From NCBI GenBank assembly GCA_963674625.2, contig CAXXXO010000004.1:1302001-1366000 (forward strand): a stretch of DNA of 64,000 bases, read 5' to 3'. A program made the position numbers and the translations under genes. The DNA comes from JALHFZ01 sp963674625 (GTDB lineage Bacteria; Synergistota; Synergistia; Synergistales; Aminobacteriaceae). Position 1 is the stretch's first letter; the number at the start of each line of letters is the position of its first letter. A model generated the notes under the pieces. The model searched no databases. It worked only from the letters and a program-made list of their open reading frames with translations, and had not been told where the DNA came from. This document shows positions 7,595 to 16,672 of this stretch, piece by piece.

Positions 7595-8296
7595 TCACAG
7601 ATCTTGAAGGTTATTTTCCCTTTGTGACCGTGGGTTGAGAAGATGAAAATATGTTTTTTTAATATGGTCTTCCATGAGTTTGCCCGATTTTTCTGCATCC
7701 CTGTTTTCAAGTGCATCAATTATCTCCCGATGCTCAGAGTAACTGGTTTTGTGATGTTCATCGCTGTACTGAACGAGCTTTTCCTCAAGAGTGTAAAAGC
7801 CGGCAAAGAAAAAGATGTAAAGTCTCGAACGCCAGAAAGTCTGTTCTATGTAACGCGAAATGTAATTATTGTTGGCAATTTTTGCCAGATAAAAATGAAA
7901 TGCTTCGTTGCTGCTGGCGTAGACTTCCTTGTGTTTATTGTGGAATGCCTCAATCTCCCGCTCATTCAGCCCCCGCAGATACGCTATATCTTTGGAGGAA
8001 CACACAGGCGCAGCCATACGAACTGCATGTCCTTCAAGAAACATGCGCGTTTGAAAAACATGCTTCATATCTTCCGGAGTCAAGAGCGGAATACTATACC
8101 CCTTCTGTCCTTTCTGTTTTTCCACGAATCCTGAAGCCACGAGCCTGCTCAAGGCATCCCTGATCGGAGTCCGGCTCAAGTTGAGTTCACTTGCGAGGAC
8201 TGTCTCCAGAAGTCGGTCCCCCGGTTTATATGTATGATTTACAAGAAGATCGGTAATTTTTACAAGTGCAATTTCCGTTGCGTCGAGTTGCGCCAT
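7595..8296 (-). CDS. GntR-family (FadR/FCD subgroup) transcriptional regulator
   Basis: The 233-residue protein has the GntR winged helix at the N-terminus (LETVLASELNLSRTPIRDAL) and an all-helical FCD ligand-binding domain (FLEGHAVRMAA; NEAFHFYLAKIANN; SYSEHREIIDAL) with the His/Asp-type metal ligands of that domain. Regulators of this class respond to small carboxylates. I use ATG 8296, seven bases behind GAGAGG. It is divergent from the condensing-enzyme operon and most likely controls it through the inverted repeat at 8369-8403. Confidence 0.88.
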   Translation of the reverse strand: MAQLDATEIALVKITDLLVNHTYKPGDRLLETVLASELNLSRTPIRDALSRLVASGFVEKQKGQKGYSIPLLTPEDMKHVFQTRMFLEGHAVRMAAPVCSSKDIAYLRGLNEREIEAFHNKHKEVYASSNEAFHFYLAKIANNNYISRYIEQTFWRSRLYIFFFAGFYTLEEKLVQYSDEHHKTSYSEHREIIDALENRDAEKSGKLMEDHIKKTYFHLLNPRSQRENNLQDL

Positions 8297-8368
8297 CGGT
8301 AAACCTCTCCCTGGAAAAAACATTGACTTTCATATGATGAGATTATATACTTCGCAAAGCGTCTTAAC

Positions 8369-8403
8369 AATGGATACGCTAGCGACTTATAAGCGTATCC
8401 ATT
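8369..8403. promoter_or_regulatory. 12-bp inverted repeat, candidate operator of the divergent GntR regulator
   Basis: Perfect arms AATGGATACGCT (8369-8380) and AGCGTATCCATT (8392-8403), separated by 11 bases and centred in the divergent intergenic region. No T run follows, so a terminator is unlikely. The half-sites are about two helical turns apart, suiting a dimeric or tetrameric GntR protein. Confidence 0.65.
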
Positions 8404-8428
8404 GAAAAATAAGAAGGAGGGTATATCT

Positions 8429-9649
8429 ATGGCAGAGGACAAGACTCCCTGGAAAAGTGAGGATTGGTGGGGAAGCCGCTATAACTGGGTTGAAGAAATC
8501 AGGGAAACCTTTGATCTCCCTGAAAAAATCCAGTTTCACGACGCGACTTTGCGGGACGGGGAACAGTGTCCGGGGGTCGTTTTCAGAAAAGAGGGCAAGG
8601 TAGAAATCGCACAGATGCTTGATGCACTCGGCGTCGACAGGATCGAAGCCGGGATGCCCACAGTGTCCGAAGAAGATTTTCAGGCAATAAAGGATATCGT
8701 CGCTTTGAATCTCAAGTCAAAGATCATGCTTTTTTGCCGGGCTCATCCGGCAGATATCGAAAAAGCCCTCGAGACAAAGGCCCATGGATTGATCATAGAG
8801 GTACCAAGCGGTTATCCTAGAATCAAAAATCAGTTCCCCGACTGGTCCTATGACGACGTCAAAAAAAGAGCCATTGAAGGCATTCAGTATGCAAAAAGCA
8901 AGGGCTTCTACGTGACCTTCTTTCCCTATGACACTACAAGAGCAGAACCGGATTTTCTGGAAAGCCTGTATAAAGATGTATGTGAACAGGCTCACCCGGA
9001 CTCGGTGGCAATCGTCGATACCATAGGTATGGCCCTTCCCCAGGCAATTTACTACATGGTCAAAAAAGTGAAATCGTGGGTCAATGTCCCCGTCGAAATT
9101 CATACCCACAATGATTTCGGGATGGGCGTTGCAACTTCTCTTGCCGCAGTAGAGGCTGGGGCGGAGGTTGTTCACGGATGCATGACCGGTCTGGGTGAGA
9201 GAACGGGCAATGCTCCTTTGGAACAGATTATGGTTACCATGAAAACCCTTTTGGGAATGGATCTTAATATTGACTTCTCGAAAATCTATTCAACGTGCAA
9301 GCGGATCAGCGAACTCTCCAAACTTCCGATTCCTATCAATCAGCCCTTTACAGGGGATGTTGCCTTTTCAAGGGAAATCGGCCTTGGGGCGAAACTGTTT
9401 GATACCGCACCTACGACAATTTTTCCTGTTAAACCGTCATTTTTGAATCGTGAACCCCGGATAGTTCTAGGCAAAAAAAGCGGGAAAGATACTATAAAAA
9501 TCAAGTTGGATGAGATTGGTCTGTCCGTCCGGGAAGATTCAATCCCGGAAATCCTCAACGAAGTAAAACTGTTCAGTATCAACAAGGGGAGTTATTTAAC
9601 GAACGATGAATTTGCTGAAATAGTAAAAAAATACAGCACGGCACAATGA
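8429..9649 (+). CDS. LeuA/NifV-type acyl-CoA condensing enzyme (HMGL-like TIM barrel)
   Basis: The 406-residue protein has the family motifs HDATLRDGEQCPG (metal Asp and catalytic Arg), EIHTHNDFGMG (metal-binding HxHND) and GLGERTGNAPLE. It belongs to the homocitrate/isopropylmalate/citramalate synthase family, which condenses acetyl-CoA with a 2-oxo acid. The leucine-binding regulatory domain of LeuA is absent, so it is NifV-sized. ATG 8429 lies behind AAGGAGGG. No leuBCD or aconitase-like genes are adjacent; instead a transporter, an aminotransferase and a DUF169 gene follow, and a carboxylate-type regulator diverges. This argues for a catabolic or specialised role rather than leucine synthesis; the 2-oxo acid is unknown. 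Confidence 0.85.
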   Translation: MAEDKTPWKSEDWWGSRYNWVEEIRETFDLPEKIQFHDATLRDGEQCPGVVFRKEGKVEIAQMLDALGVDRIEAGMPTVSEEDFQAIKDIVALNLKSKIMLFCRAHPADIEKALETKAHGLIIEVPSGYPRIKNQFPDWSYDDVKKRAIEGIQYAKSKGFYVTFFPYDTTRAEPDFLESLYKDVCEQAHPDSVAIVDTIGMALPQAIYYMVKKVKSWVNVPVEIHTHNDFGMGVATSLAAVEAGAEVVHGCMTGLGERTGNAPLEQIMVTMKTLLGMDLNIDFSKIYSTCKRISELSKLPIPINQPFTGDVAFSREIGLGAKLFDTAPTTIFPVKPSFLNREPRIVLGKKSGKDTIKIKLDEIGLSVREDSIPEILNEVKLFSINKGSYLTNDEFAEIVKKYSTAQ

Positions 9650-9707
9650 TGTTCCTGAGTTTGCTCTTCCGAAGCGGTCCTACTTCAAGGAATAAGGGGT
9701 GAATTGT

Positions 9708-11135
9708 GTGAAAAAGCAGGTGCAGCAGCCGAGCATAGGGTATTCATATTTGATATTGGGTTTGATCTCCGTGTTTATGTCGGTGGGGATGATTGTTTTC
9801 AAAGGCAATCTCCAGGCGATGATGTTTTTAAGCTGGCTCATCGTAGTGCCCATGACGATGAGACTGGGGCATAGTTTCGAATCCCTCGAGATATATGCCT
9901 ATGATATGATCAGGAAAGTTATGCAGCCTGCGGTGATTCTTCTTGCAATTGGCGGCATGATAGGCTCGTGGATACTTGCGGGCACTGTGCCTACTCTTAT
10001 TTACGCAGGTTTGAAAATTATTTCACCGACGTACTTCTTATTGACGACACTTCTGTTCTGTTCGATCGTTTCTCTGGCGACAGGCACTTCCTGGGGCACT
10101 ATCGGAACGGCAGGGCTTGCCATGATCGGCATAGGCCCAAGCCTTGGAATACCTGCCGGCATTACGGCAGGAGCTATAATTTCAGGAGCTTTTTTCGGCG
10201 ATAAGATGTCTCCCCTTTCCGACAGCACAAATCTTGCTCCTGCTGTGTCAGGGGGTCAGTTAATCCCTCATATCAAGCACATGGTCTGGACCACCGCTCC
10301 CGCATATCTCATTACCGCTGCTCTGTTTACCGCTATCGGATTCAAATATTCGGGCCAGGTAGTTGACTACCAAAATATCGATACAATTCTCGGCCAACTT
10401 TCCTCTATTTTTAAAATCGGCTGGATCCCTTTGATTCCTGCTCTGATCGTGTTTTATCTTCTTCTCACGAAGAAGCCGCCGGTCCTGGCTATCATGATCG
10501 GTATAGTCGTGGCAGCAGTGGTATCTATAGTCTATCAGGGAACAACCCTCTCTTCCGTACTTGCAGTGTTTTATAGCGGATATTCTTCAAAAACAGGAAT
10601 TGTTTTTGTTGATAAACTGCTGAGCCGAGGCGGAGTTGCAAGCATGTATTCGTTGGTGGGTCTGTTTATTTTCGCTCTTGGTCTCGGGGGAATGCTTCAG
10701 GGAACAGGAGTACTCAGCTCGATCCTTGAATCATTCTCTAAAAGGATTAAATCCACCCGCGGTGTTATTGTTGCTACGATTCTTGTGAGCTATATTTCCA
10801 ATATGATCGGAGCTACCATCAGCTTCGCGTCGGTAATGACCGGTACACTGATGGCCCCGATTTACAAGAAATGGAACCTTAAGCCGGAAAACCTTTCGAG
10901 GGTTATCGAGGACTGCGGGACTCTCGGCGGACCGATCATCCCCTGGAATACCGGGGCAGTATATGCAGCGGCAACTCTCGGAGTATCTGCTTTTGAGTTC
11001 ATTCCTTTTTGCTTCCTGTGCTGGATAACGCCAATCATTTCCCTGATATATGGACTTACCGGATTTACGATCACGAAGTATTCAGATGAGGAACTGAAAA
11101 TAATGGAAAGTGCTGACGGGGTGGTCTGTGATTGA
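9708..11135 (+). CDS. NhaC-family Na+/H+ antiporter-like transporter
   Basis: The 475-residue polytopic membrane protein has about eleven hydrophobic segments and the family stretch FFGDKMSPLSDSTNLAP, diagnostic of NhaC-type carriers. Members exchange Na+ for H+ or for organic acids (malate/lactate antiporters belong here). The start is a GTG; 9708 sits eight bases after AAGGGG, 9699 is the alternative. Placed between a condensing enzyme and an aminotransferase, it may be a substrate/product antiporter rather than a housekeeping Na+ exporter; that is inference. Confidence 0.85.
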   Translation: MKKQVQQPSIGYSYLILGLISVFMSVGMIVFKGNLQAMMFLSWLIVVPMTMRLGHSFESLEIYAYDMIRKVMQPAVILLAIGGMIGSWILAGTVPTLIYAGLKIISPTYFLLTTLLFCSIVSLATGTSWGTIGTAGLAMIGIGPSLGIPAGITAGAIISGAFFGDKMSPLSDSTNLAPAVSGGQLIPHIKHMVWTTAPAYLITAALFTAIGFKYSGQVVDYQNIDTILGQLSSIFKIGWIPLIPALIVFYLLLTKKPPVLAIMIGIVVAAVVSIVYQGTTLSSVLAVFYSGYSSKTGIVFVDKLLSRGGVASMYSLVGLFIFALGLGGMLQGTGVLSSILESFSKRIKSTRGVIVATILVSYISNMIGATISFASVMTGTLMAPIYKKWNLKPENLSRVIEDCGTLGGPIIPWNTGAVYAAATLGVSAFEFIPFCFLCWITPIISLIYGLTGFTITKYSDEELKIMESADGVVCD

Positions 11136-11186
11136 TCCGTAAGAGAAAGATTATCCTGATTCCGGTAATTTGTTGAAGATGAATTT

Positions 11187-11231
11187 ACATGGAGGAAAAG
11201 CATGCCTGAGCGAGGTCCTTTTCCTCCATGT
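11187..11231. repeat. 14-bp inverted repeat between transporter and aminotransferase genes
   Basis: Perfect arms ACATGGAGGAAAAG (11187-11200) and CTTTTCCTCCATGT (11218-11231) with a 17-base loop, ending just before the aminotransferase ribosome binding site. There is no T run. The left arm holds an SD-like GGAGG, so the stem would not free the real site but might act as an mRNA-processing or stability element. Confidence 0.7.
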
Positions 11232-11251
11232 TATCGAAGGGAGCAAACCAG

Positions 11252-12454
11252 ATGACACTGAAATTTAATAAAGAAAAATTCTCCAATATTTTGCCCGCTC
11301 CGACGCTTCCTCTAAGCCAGAAAGTCAATCTCATGAAGAAAAAAGGTCTGGACGTCATTGATTTCGGTGCGGGTGACCCGGGATTCACGACTCCGGATCA
11401 TATCATCGAATCAGCATGCAGAAACATGAAAAACGGGATGACTCATTATGCTCCCTCGGCAGGGCTTCCTGAACTGAAAGAGGCAGTGAAGAAAAAGCTT
11501 CTTGAAGAAAACGGCCTTGACTATGCCCTTGATGAAATTGTGATTACCCATGGAGCGAAAGGAGCAATCTACAATCTTTTGAGGGTGATCTGCGATCAGG
11601 GGGATGAGGTGATTGTTCCGGTCCCCTGCTATCCCGGATATGAAGGAATGATTCTACTGGCAGGGGCTGTTCCGAAGATGCTCATGACGTCGGAAGAAGA
11701 GGATTTCAAACTGACGGTTCCGGCCCTGGATCGGGCAATTACCGATAAAACGAAAGTTATCGTCATCAACAGTCCCTCCAATCCGGTGGGTACTGTCTAC
11801 ACGAGAGAAGAACTCGAAACGTTGGCTGCATATCTTCAGAAAAAACAGGTCTTTGTTCTTTCAGACGAAATCTATGAAAAGATCCTTTACGGAGAGAGCG
11901 AGCATGTTTCCTTCGCCTCCCTGGGCAAAGAAGTCAAAGATTTCACTTTCACAGTCAACGGTTTTTCAAAAACATATGCCATGACTGGCTGGCGGGTCGG
12001 ATATGTCGCAGGAGCGTCACCTGTAATTTCTACAATCGTAAAACTTCAAAGCCAGAGTCTTTCATCTTTGGCTCCCTTTTCTCAGCTTGCCTGCGTCAGT
12101 GCCCTGGAAAGCGATCAGAAATGCGTCAGCGAAATGGTCGCAGAGTACACTCTCAGGAAGAATGCCATGTGCCGGCGTCTTGCCGGCATGGGGCTCACCT
12201 TTACCAAACCTGAAGGAGCTTTCTATGTTTTTCCAAATGTAGCGGCCTATTTAACGAAAAGCTACGAAGGTACTCCGGTGAAGACCTCTTTTGAATTTGC
12301 CAATCTTCTGCTTGAAAAAGAGAGGGTAGCCCTGCTTTTCGGACCCGCTTTCGGCATCGAAAATTATCTGCGGCTTACCTTCGCCACGACTGCTCTGGAT
12401 GAACTGGAAACAGGGATGAACAGGCTCGAAAAGTTTTTGGGTGATTTTCGGTAA
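11252..12454 (+). CDS. Class I/II PLP-dependent aminotransferase (aspartate-aminotransferase fold)
   Basis: The 400-residue fold-type I enzyme shows the Asn of SNPVGTVY, the Asp/Tyr of SDEIYEKILY that contact PLP, the Schiff-base Lys in NGFSKTYAMTGWR and the carboxylate-binding Arg in LRLTFA. This is the AspC/AraT/AlaT group, so it interconverts an amino acid and its 2-oxo acid. In this operon it could make or consume the 2-oxo acid used by the condensing enzyme. The ATG lies behind GAAGGGAG. The substrate cannot be assigned. Confidence 0.88.
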   Translation: MTLKFNKEKFSNILPAPTLPLSQKVNLMKKKGLDVIDFGAGDPGFTTPDHIIESACRNMKNGMTHYAPSAGLPELKEAVKKKLLEENGLDYALDEIVITHGAKGAIYNLLRVICDQGDEVIVPVPCYPGYEGMILLAGAVPKMLMTSEEEDFKLTVPALDRAITDKTKVIVINSPSNPVGTVYTREELETLAAYLQKKQVFVLSDEIYEKILYGESEHVSFASLGKEVKDFTFTVNGFSKTYAMTGWRVGYVAGASPVISTIVKLQSQSLSSLAPFSQLACVSALESDQKCVSEMVAEYTLRKNAMCRRLAGMGLTFTKPEGAFYVFPNVAAYLTKSYEGTPVKTSFEFANLLLEKERVALLFGPAFGIENYLRLTFATTALDELETGMNRLEKFLGDFR

Positions 12455-12536
12455 AAAGAATGGAGCATCCGGGTTTGCCGGAATTTTGGACCCCGGACAA
12501 AAGACGGATCATAGCGAAAAAGAGGGGGGTTAGTTA

Positions 12537-13328
12537 GTGAGCACAAATTACAAAGAACATGCTGAGATTCTAAAAAAACACCTTTTCCTGAAAACGGAAC
12601 CTTTAGGCATCGGGTTATTGAAAGTCGGCGAAGAAAAACCTGAAAATTTCCTGGAACCTCTGAAGGATCTGGGATACCACTTGTCCGCCTGTCAGGGTTT
12701 TGCCCTTTCCAGAAGAAGCAAACTGGCATTGCTTATGAAACTTGACGATATGTGGTGCTTTGAACCAGCGGTTGGATTCGGCCTGACGGAACCGCCCGTT
12801 GATTTTCTTGAAGGGCATAACAGATATCCGGGCACCGCGAGTTCCATTGAAGCGGGGAAGGAATGGGCTTCCCACATGCCCAGGTTTCCTGAAGGAAAAT
12901 ACGAGGGAGTATTTTCCGCTCCGTTGTCTTCCTTCGGAGATAAAATATCTCCGGATGCAGTGATTATCTATTGTGACCCGTCTCAGCTGACGCAAATCAT
13001 GATCGCAGTCAATTGGATCGACGGAAAGGATGTATATTCACGAATCTCAGGACATGCAGCCTGCGTGTATGCGGTAGTTCCTGCCATCCAGGAGCGTAGT
13101 TTTCAGATCGTCGTCCCATGCGCAGGAGACAGAAAACGGGCCGCAGCGCAGGACAGCGAAATTATTTTCAGCTTTCCCGTAGAAAAACTTGAGAAACTTG
13201 TCGAAGCCCTTGAAACGATTGAAAGAACTGACGGCGGACTTCCCGTCAAATTCACTTTAAAGGAAGAATACCCTCTGGAACCCCACTACAAAAAATTGGG
13301 ATTGAACATGGGGATGAAACTGGACTGA
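12537..13328 (+). CDS. DUF169-family protein
   Basis: The 263-residue soluble protein matches the DUF169 pattern: an N-terminal LKTEPLGIGLLK, a Cys in LSACQGFALSRR, a second Cys in MWCFEPAVGFG, and a late GHAACVYAVVP. DUF169 proteins are widespread in anaerobes, often beside metabolic genes; their function is unknown. It begins with GTG eight bases behind a run of G. It is the last gene of the GntR-controlled unit and is followed by a terminator. Confidence 0.8.
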   Translation: MSTNYKEHAEILKKHLFLKTEPLGIGLLKVGEEKPENFLEPLKDLGYHLSACQGFALSRRSKLALLMKLDDMWCFEPAVGFGLTEPPVDFLEGHNRYPGTASSIEAGKEWASHMPRFPEGKYEGVFSAPLSSFGDKISPDAVIIYCDPSQLTQIMIAVNWIDGKDVYSRISGHAACVYAVVPAIQERSFQIVVPCAGDRKRAAAQDSEIIFSFPVEKLEKLVEALETIERTDGGLPVKFTLKEEYPLEPHYKKLGLNMGMKLD

Positions 13329-13422
13329 TAAATTTTTCTTAGAGCCGAAATCATAGCCAGCGGAAACTGACATCAATCCATCTGCGAAAACAGGCAAGAT
13401 GCAACTTGCTGGTACAACAAAA

Positions 13423-13462
13423 GTCAGGGCTGCAACGATAAACGCTGCGGCCCTGACTTTTT
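13423..13462. terminator. Bidirectional intrinsic terminator between the DUF169 gene and iadA
   Basis: Stem GTCAGGGC (13423-13430) and GCCCTGAC (13450-13457), preceded by AAAA and followed by TTTTT, so it can end transcription from both converging genes. Confidence 0.85.
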
Positions 13463-14633
13463 ACTCAAACGTCCCTTTGACGATGACCTCCCCGTCATCC
13501 ATGAGAAGCCGTCCCCTGGCCGCTGCATGGCGAAGGCGGTATTCTCCGTCGAACACGAGCACGTCTCCGTCGCATCCCGGGCGGAGGCGGCCCTTGTGCG
13601 GAAGTTTCAGATGATCGGCCACGTTGGAAGTGACCAGGGAGATCACCTTTTTCCGGTCGATCGCCCCTTCCCGCAGCATCTCGGTGACGGCGGCGAGGAC
13701 TGAATCGAGAGGGCCGATGCGGAGGCTCGTCATCTCCCCCTTTTCGTTGAAGGAGGGCATGGAGCCGTTGCCGTCGGAGCTGATAGTGATATTCTCCGCC
13801 GGAACACCTTTCTTCAGCAGGGTCGAGACCGCTGCAGCCGTGGAAAGGCCGGAGTGAGGATTTTTCTCCATGGACGCGGTGATGTCGAGATATCCTCCTC
13901 TGCGGCCGAATTCAACCGACTGTGACAGGAGCTCCCCGCAGCGGGAGACGTGGGTGGGGGCGAACTGGGTGATGGGGATATCCGTCCCTTCCATGGCTTC
14001 GAGAAGAGGAGTCAATCCCGCCGATTCGCTTCCCATATGAACGCACAGGCAACCCGCCTTTCCCGAGAGGATCCCGCCGACCCGGACGTCCGAGACCGCC
14101 CGGCGGATTTTCTCGAGGGAAGGGTGGGAGCTCCGGTGGTCCGACACGGCCAGCTTCAGACCGATAACCTTGTCGATGAGGCAGAGGTCCCTCCGGACGT
14201 CTCCGGTGAGGGTGGGGGAGGGGAGGCCGTAGCTTCCCGTCAAAATCCAGGTGGAGATGCCCTCTTCCTCGAGCCCCCGGGCCTTCATGAGAAGATCCGC
14301 AAGACACCGGCCCGTTCCGTCCGTGCCCAGCAGCCCCACCGCCGAGGTCACTCCGGCCTTGACGAAGGAGGAGAGCTGGAGGGGAGGCGTCCGGTTGGCG
14401 GGGCCCCCCTCTCCTCCGGCGCCGTTGAAGTGGACGTGGCGGTCGATTATTCCCGGCATGGTCAGGGCACCCCGGGCGTCCAGCCTCCGCAGGGAAGGGA
14501 CGATGCGGGACAGGGTATTTCCGTCGGCTTCCCCTGCTGGATGGACGGCAAGGATTTTCCCTCCCGCGATGAGGATGTCGCAGAGGCCTTTCGGTTCGGG
14601 ATCATAGAGGTCTGCATTGGTAATCAAGAGCAT
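13461..14633 (-). CDS. iadA: Isoaspartyl (beta-aspartyl) dipeptidase
   Basis: The 390-residue amidohydrolase has the HxH metal motif IIDRHVHFNGAGGEGG, the PANRTPPLQLSSF segment, a VHMGS His, the TQFAPTHVSR loop and the metal-binding Asp in ISSDGNGSMP. These are characteristic of IadA, a binuclear zinc enzyme that cleaves isoAsp-X dipeptides arising from damaged or dietary protein. That fits an amino-acid-using organism. The gene converges on the DUF169 operon, sharing a terminator. Confidence 0.92.
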   Translation of the reverse strand: MLLITNADLYDPEPKGLCDILIAGGKILAVHPAGEADGNTLSRIVPSLRRLDARGALTMPGIIDRHVHFNGAGGEGGPANRTPPLQLSSFVKAGVTSAVGLLGTDGTGRCLADLLMKARGLEEEGISTWILTGSYGLPSPTLTGDVRRDLCLIDKVIGLKLAVSDHRSSHPSLEKIRRAVSDVRVGGILSGKAGCLCVHMGSESAGLTPLLEAMEGTDIPITQFAPTHVSRCGELLSQSVEFGRRGGYLDITASMEKNPHSGLSTAAAVSTLLKKGVPAENITISSDGNGSMPSFNEKGEMTSLRIGPLDSVLAAVTEMLREGAIDRKKVISLVTSNVADHLKLPHKGRLRPGCDGDVLVFDGEYRLRHAAARGRLLMDDGEVIVKGTFE

Positions 14634-14841
14634 GAGAACGATCTCCTTTCCTCCGCCGGAAACGGGCGGAAGACGGCTGTCTGCCGTCGCGCGGAATGTT
14701 CGGGAAGGTTACCGATATTGTACTCCATTTTCGGGTCAGGTCCACGCTGCTGCACCTTCAGTCTTCCGGCGGACTGTCGGGTACCGTCCGTTCCACCCTT
14801 TTAATCAGCATTTTCAGATATAATAATTATTCCATTTTCAT

Positions 14842-14870
14842 TTGACTTTAGAGGTCAAAAAATCTATGAT
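14842..14870 (+). promoter_or_regulatory. Promoter of pst operon with overlapping palindrome
   Basis: TTGACT (14842-14847), 17-base spacer, TATGAT (14865-14870). An inverted repeat TTTGAC-N7-GTCAAA (about 14841-14859) covers the -35 and part of the spacer and could bind a regulator. No Pho-box direct repeats were recognised. Confidence 0.65.
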
Positions 14871-14929
14871 ATTCCACACCGGTTCAGGAAACCGGCTCAT
14901 TCTCTGCAAAAAAAGGAGTGCTTCCGTTC

Positions 14930-15754
14930 ATGATCAGAAGATTTCTCGTTACCGCATTTTTGCTTCTGTCCGCACTGTCAGCCGCTGCCTCTCCCCTCGA
15001 TCCCTTCAAGGATATGAAGGGGACCCTGGACATCGCAGGCGGAACCGTCCACATCCCTGTGATGAAGCAGGCAGCTCAGAATATCATGACCTTCAACCCG
15101 GACATCCGGATCACCGTGGCGGGCGGTGGATCGGGGGTGGGCGTGCAGCAGGTAGGCGAAGGGATCGCACACATCGGGAATACCGGACGAGCTCTGAAGC
15201 CTGCGGAGATCGAAAAGTACGGACTGGTGACTTTCCCCTTTGCCATTGACGGCGTGGCTGTGGCTGTGCATCCCTCAAACACTGTGAAGGCCCTCACCGC
15301 TTCTCAGGTTGCCGATATTTACGCCGGCACCATTACAAACTGGGCCCAGGTCGGGGGTGAATCCGGAGCAATCAACGTCTATGGCCGGGAGGACGGAAGC
15401 GGCACCAGGGACAATTTCACCGAAAAGGTGATCGGCAAAGGGACCATCGCCCCGTCGGTGAACGTGGTCAGCTCCAACGGGGCCATGAAAACTGCCCTGT
15501 CAGGAGACAAAAGGGGAATCGGCTACGTGGGGATAGGCTATCTCGACGAATCCGTGGCCGGGGTGACCCTCGACGGTGTTGAACCGACCCAGGAGAACGC
15601 CGAGAAGGGGACATACCCCGTGGTGCGCCATCTTTTCATGAACACGAAGGGGCAGCCCGCGGGGCTCGCCGCCGCCTTTATTGATTACATATACAGCCCC
15701 GAAGGGCAGAAGATCATAGGGGAGAGCGGCTACATCCCCCTTCCCCGGAAATAA
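14930..15754 (+). CDS. pstS: Phosphate-binding protein of ABC transporter
   Basis: The 274-residue protein has a signal peptide (about residues 1-21, ending SAAAS). The mature part shows the PstS pattern: AGGGSGVGVQQV, HIGNTGRAL, then REDGSGTRDNF, whose Ser/Arg/Thr bind the oxyanion. It is the periplasmic receptor of the Pst importer, with pstCAB directly downstream. At 274 residues it is shorter than E. coli PstS but normal for the short type. The affinity target could in principle be another oxyanion, but phosphate is most likely. Confidence 0.9.
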   Translation: MIRRFLVTAFLLLSALSAAASPLDPFKDMKGTLDIAGGTVHIPVMKQAAQNIMTFNPDIRITVAGGGSGVGVQQVGEGIAHIGNTGRALKPAEIEKYGLVTFPFAIDGVAVAVHPSNTVKALTASQVADIYAGTITNWAQVGGESGAINVYGREDGSGTRDNFTEKVIGKGTIAPSVNVVSSNGAMKTALSGDKRGIGYVGIGYLDESVAGVTLDGVEPTQENAEKGTYPVVRHLFMNTKGQPAGLAAAFIDYIYSPEGQKIIGESGYIPLPRK

Positions 15755-15811
15755 TTTTGCTGCCGACTGCCGCCGGAGGGGGATAACCCTTTCGGCGGCG
15801 AATCCATTGAA

Positions 15812-16672
15812 ATGGAGGTCCAGCGGGTGTTTTCTTCATCGTCCCCACTCTGGCTTCGGATGCTGGCACTGGGCGTCGGGGCCATACTCGCCTCGGTTTT
15901 CGCCTTTATCCTTCTCTCCGCCCTCGGCGCACTGCTGCAGGGGGGGGATATGGACTTTTTCGGAGCCCTCTGGAGCCCCCGGAACGGAAAATTCGGCCTG
16001 CTCACCATGATCCACGGGTCCCTTCTGCTCTCCTTTTCCGCCCTCGCCCTGGGATGGCTTCTCTCCCTCGGATGCTGCTGCACCCTCCGGGGACTTGGTT
16101 CCCGCCGGCTCTCAAAGCTTCTCCTCGCCTGCCTCCGCTTCATGACGGCCATTCCCACGGTGGTCTACGGTTTCGCAGCCGTCTTTCTGGTGGTTCCCGT
16201 GATCCGCAGCGCTTTCGGCGGCTCGGGGTTCAGCTGGCTTGCGGCGGCGGTCATGCTTGCCCTCCAGGGAGTGCCCGCCATGGCTCTCACCATGGACGGA
16301 GCCCTGCGGTCCGTCGAGAGCGAGACATCCCTCACCGCCTCAGCCCTCGGCCTGACGCCGGTTCAGCATCTCACTTGGGTCGTGCTCCCGGCATCCAAAA
16401 AATGGCTTCTTGCCTCGGCTCTTCTCGGCTACGGCCGGGCCCTCGGCGATACGCTGCTGCCCATCATGCTCGCAGGAAACGCCCCCCAGTTCGCATCCTC
16501 GCCGCTGGACTCCCTTCGGACCCTGACGGCCCACATCGGCCTCACCCTCTCCACCGGAGCGGGAGGAGGCGAGCGGTATTCCCTTCTGCTTGCCGGGGGG
16601 CTGCTGCTGGTGAACAGCATGATAGTGAGCCTCGCGGCACGGGCTCTTTCAGAAACGAGCCCCGCAGCATGA
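15812..16672 (+). CDS. pstC: Phosphate ABC transporter permease PstC
   Basis: This 286-residue membrane protein has about six transmembrane helices and the permease cytoplasmic loop GYGRALGDTLLPIMLAGN (EAA-like, GRALGDT) that contacts the ATPase. It follows pstS by 57 bases and overlaps pstA by four, as expected for a Pst operon. Confidence 0.88.
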   Translation: MEVQRVFSSSSPLWLRMLALGVGAILASVFAFILLSALGALLQGGDMDFFGALWSPRNGKFGLLTMIHGSLLLSFSALALGWLLSLGCCCTLRGLGSRRLSKLLLACLRFMTAIPTVVYGFAAVFLVVPVIRSAFGGSGFSWLAAAVMLALQGVPAMALTMDGALRSVESETSLTASALGLTPVQHLTWVVLPASKKWLLASALLGYGRALGDTLLPIMLAGNAPQFASSPLDSLRTLTAHIGLTLSTGAGGGERYSLLLAGGLLLVNSMIVSLAARALSETSPAA

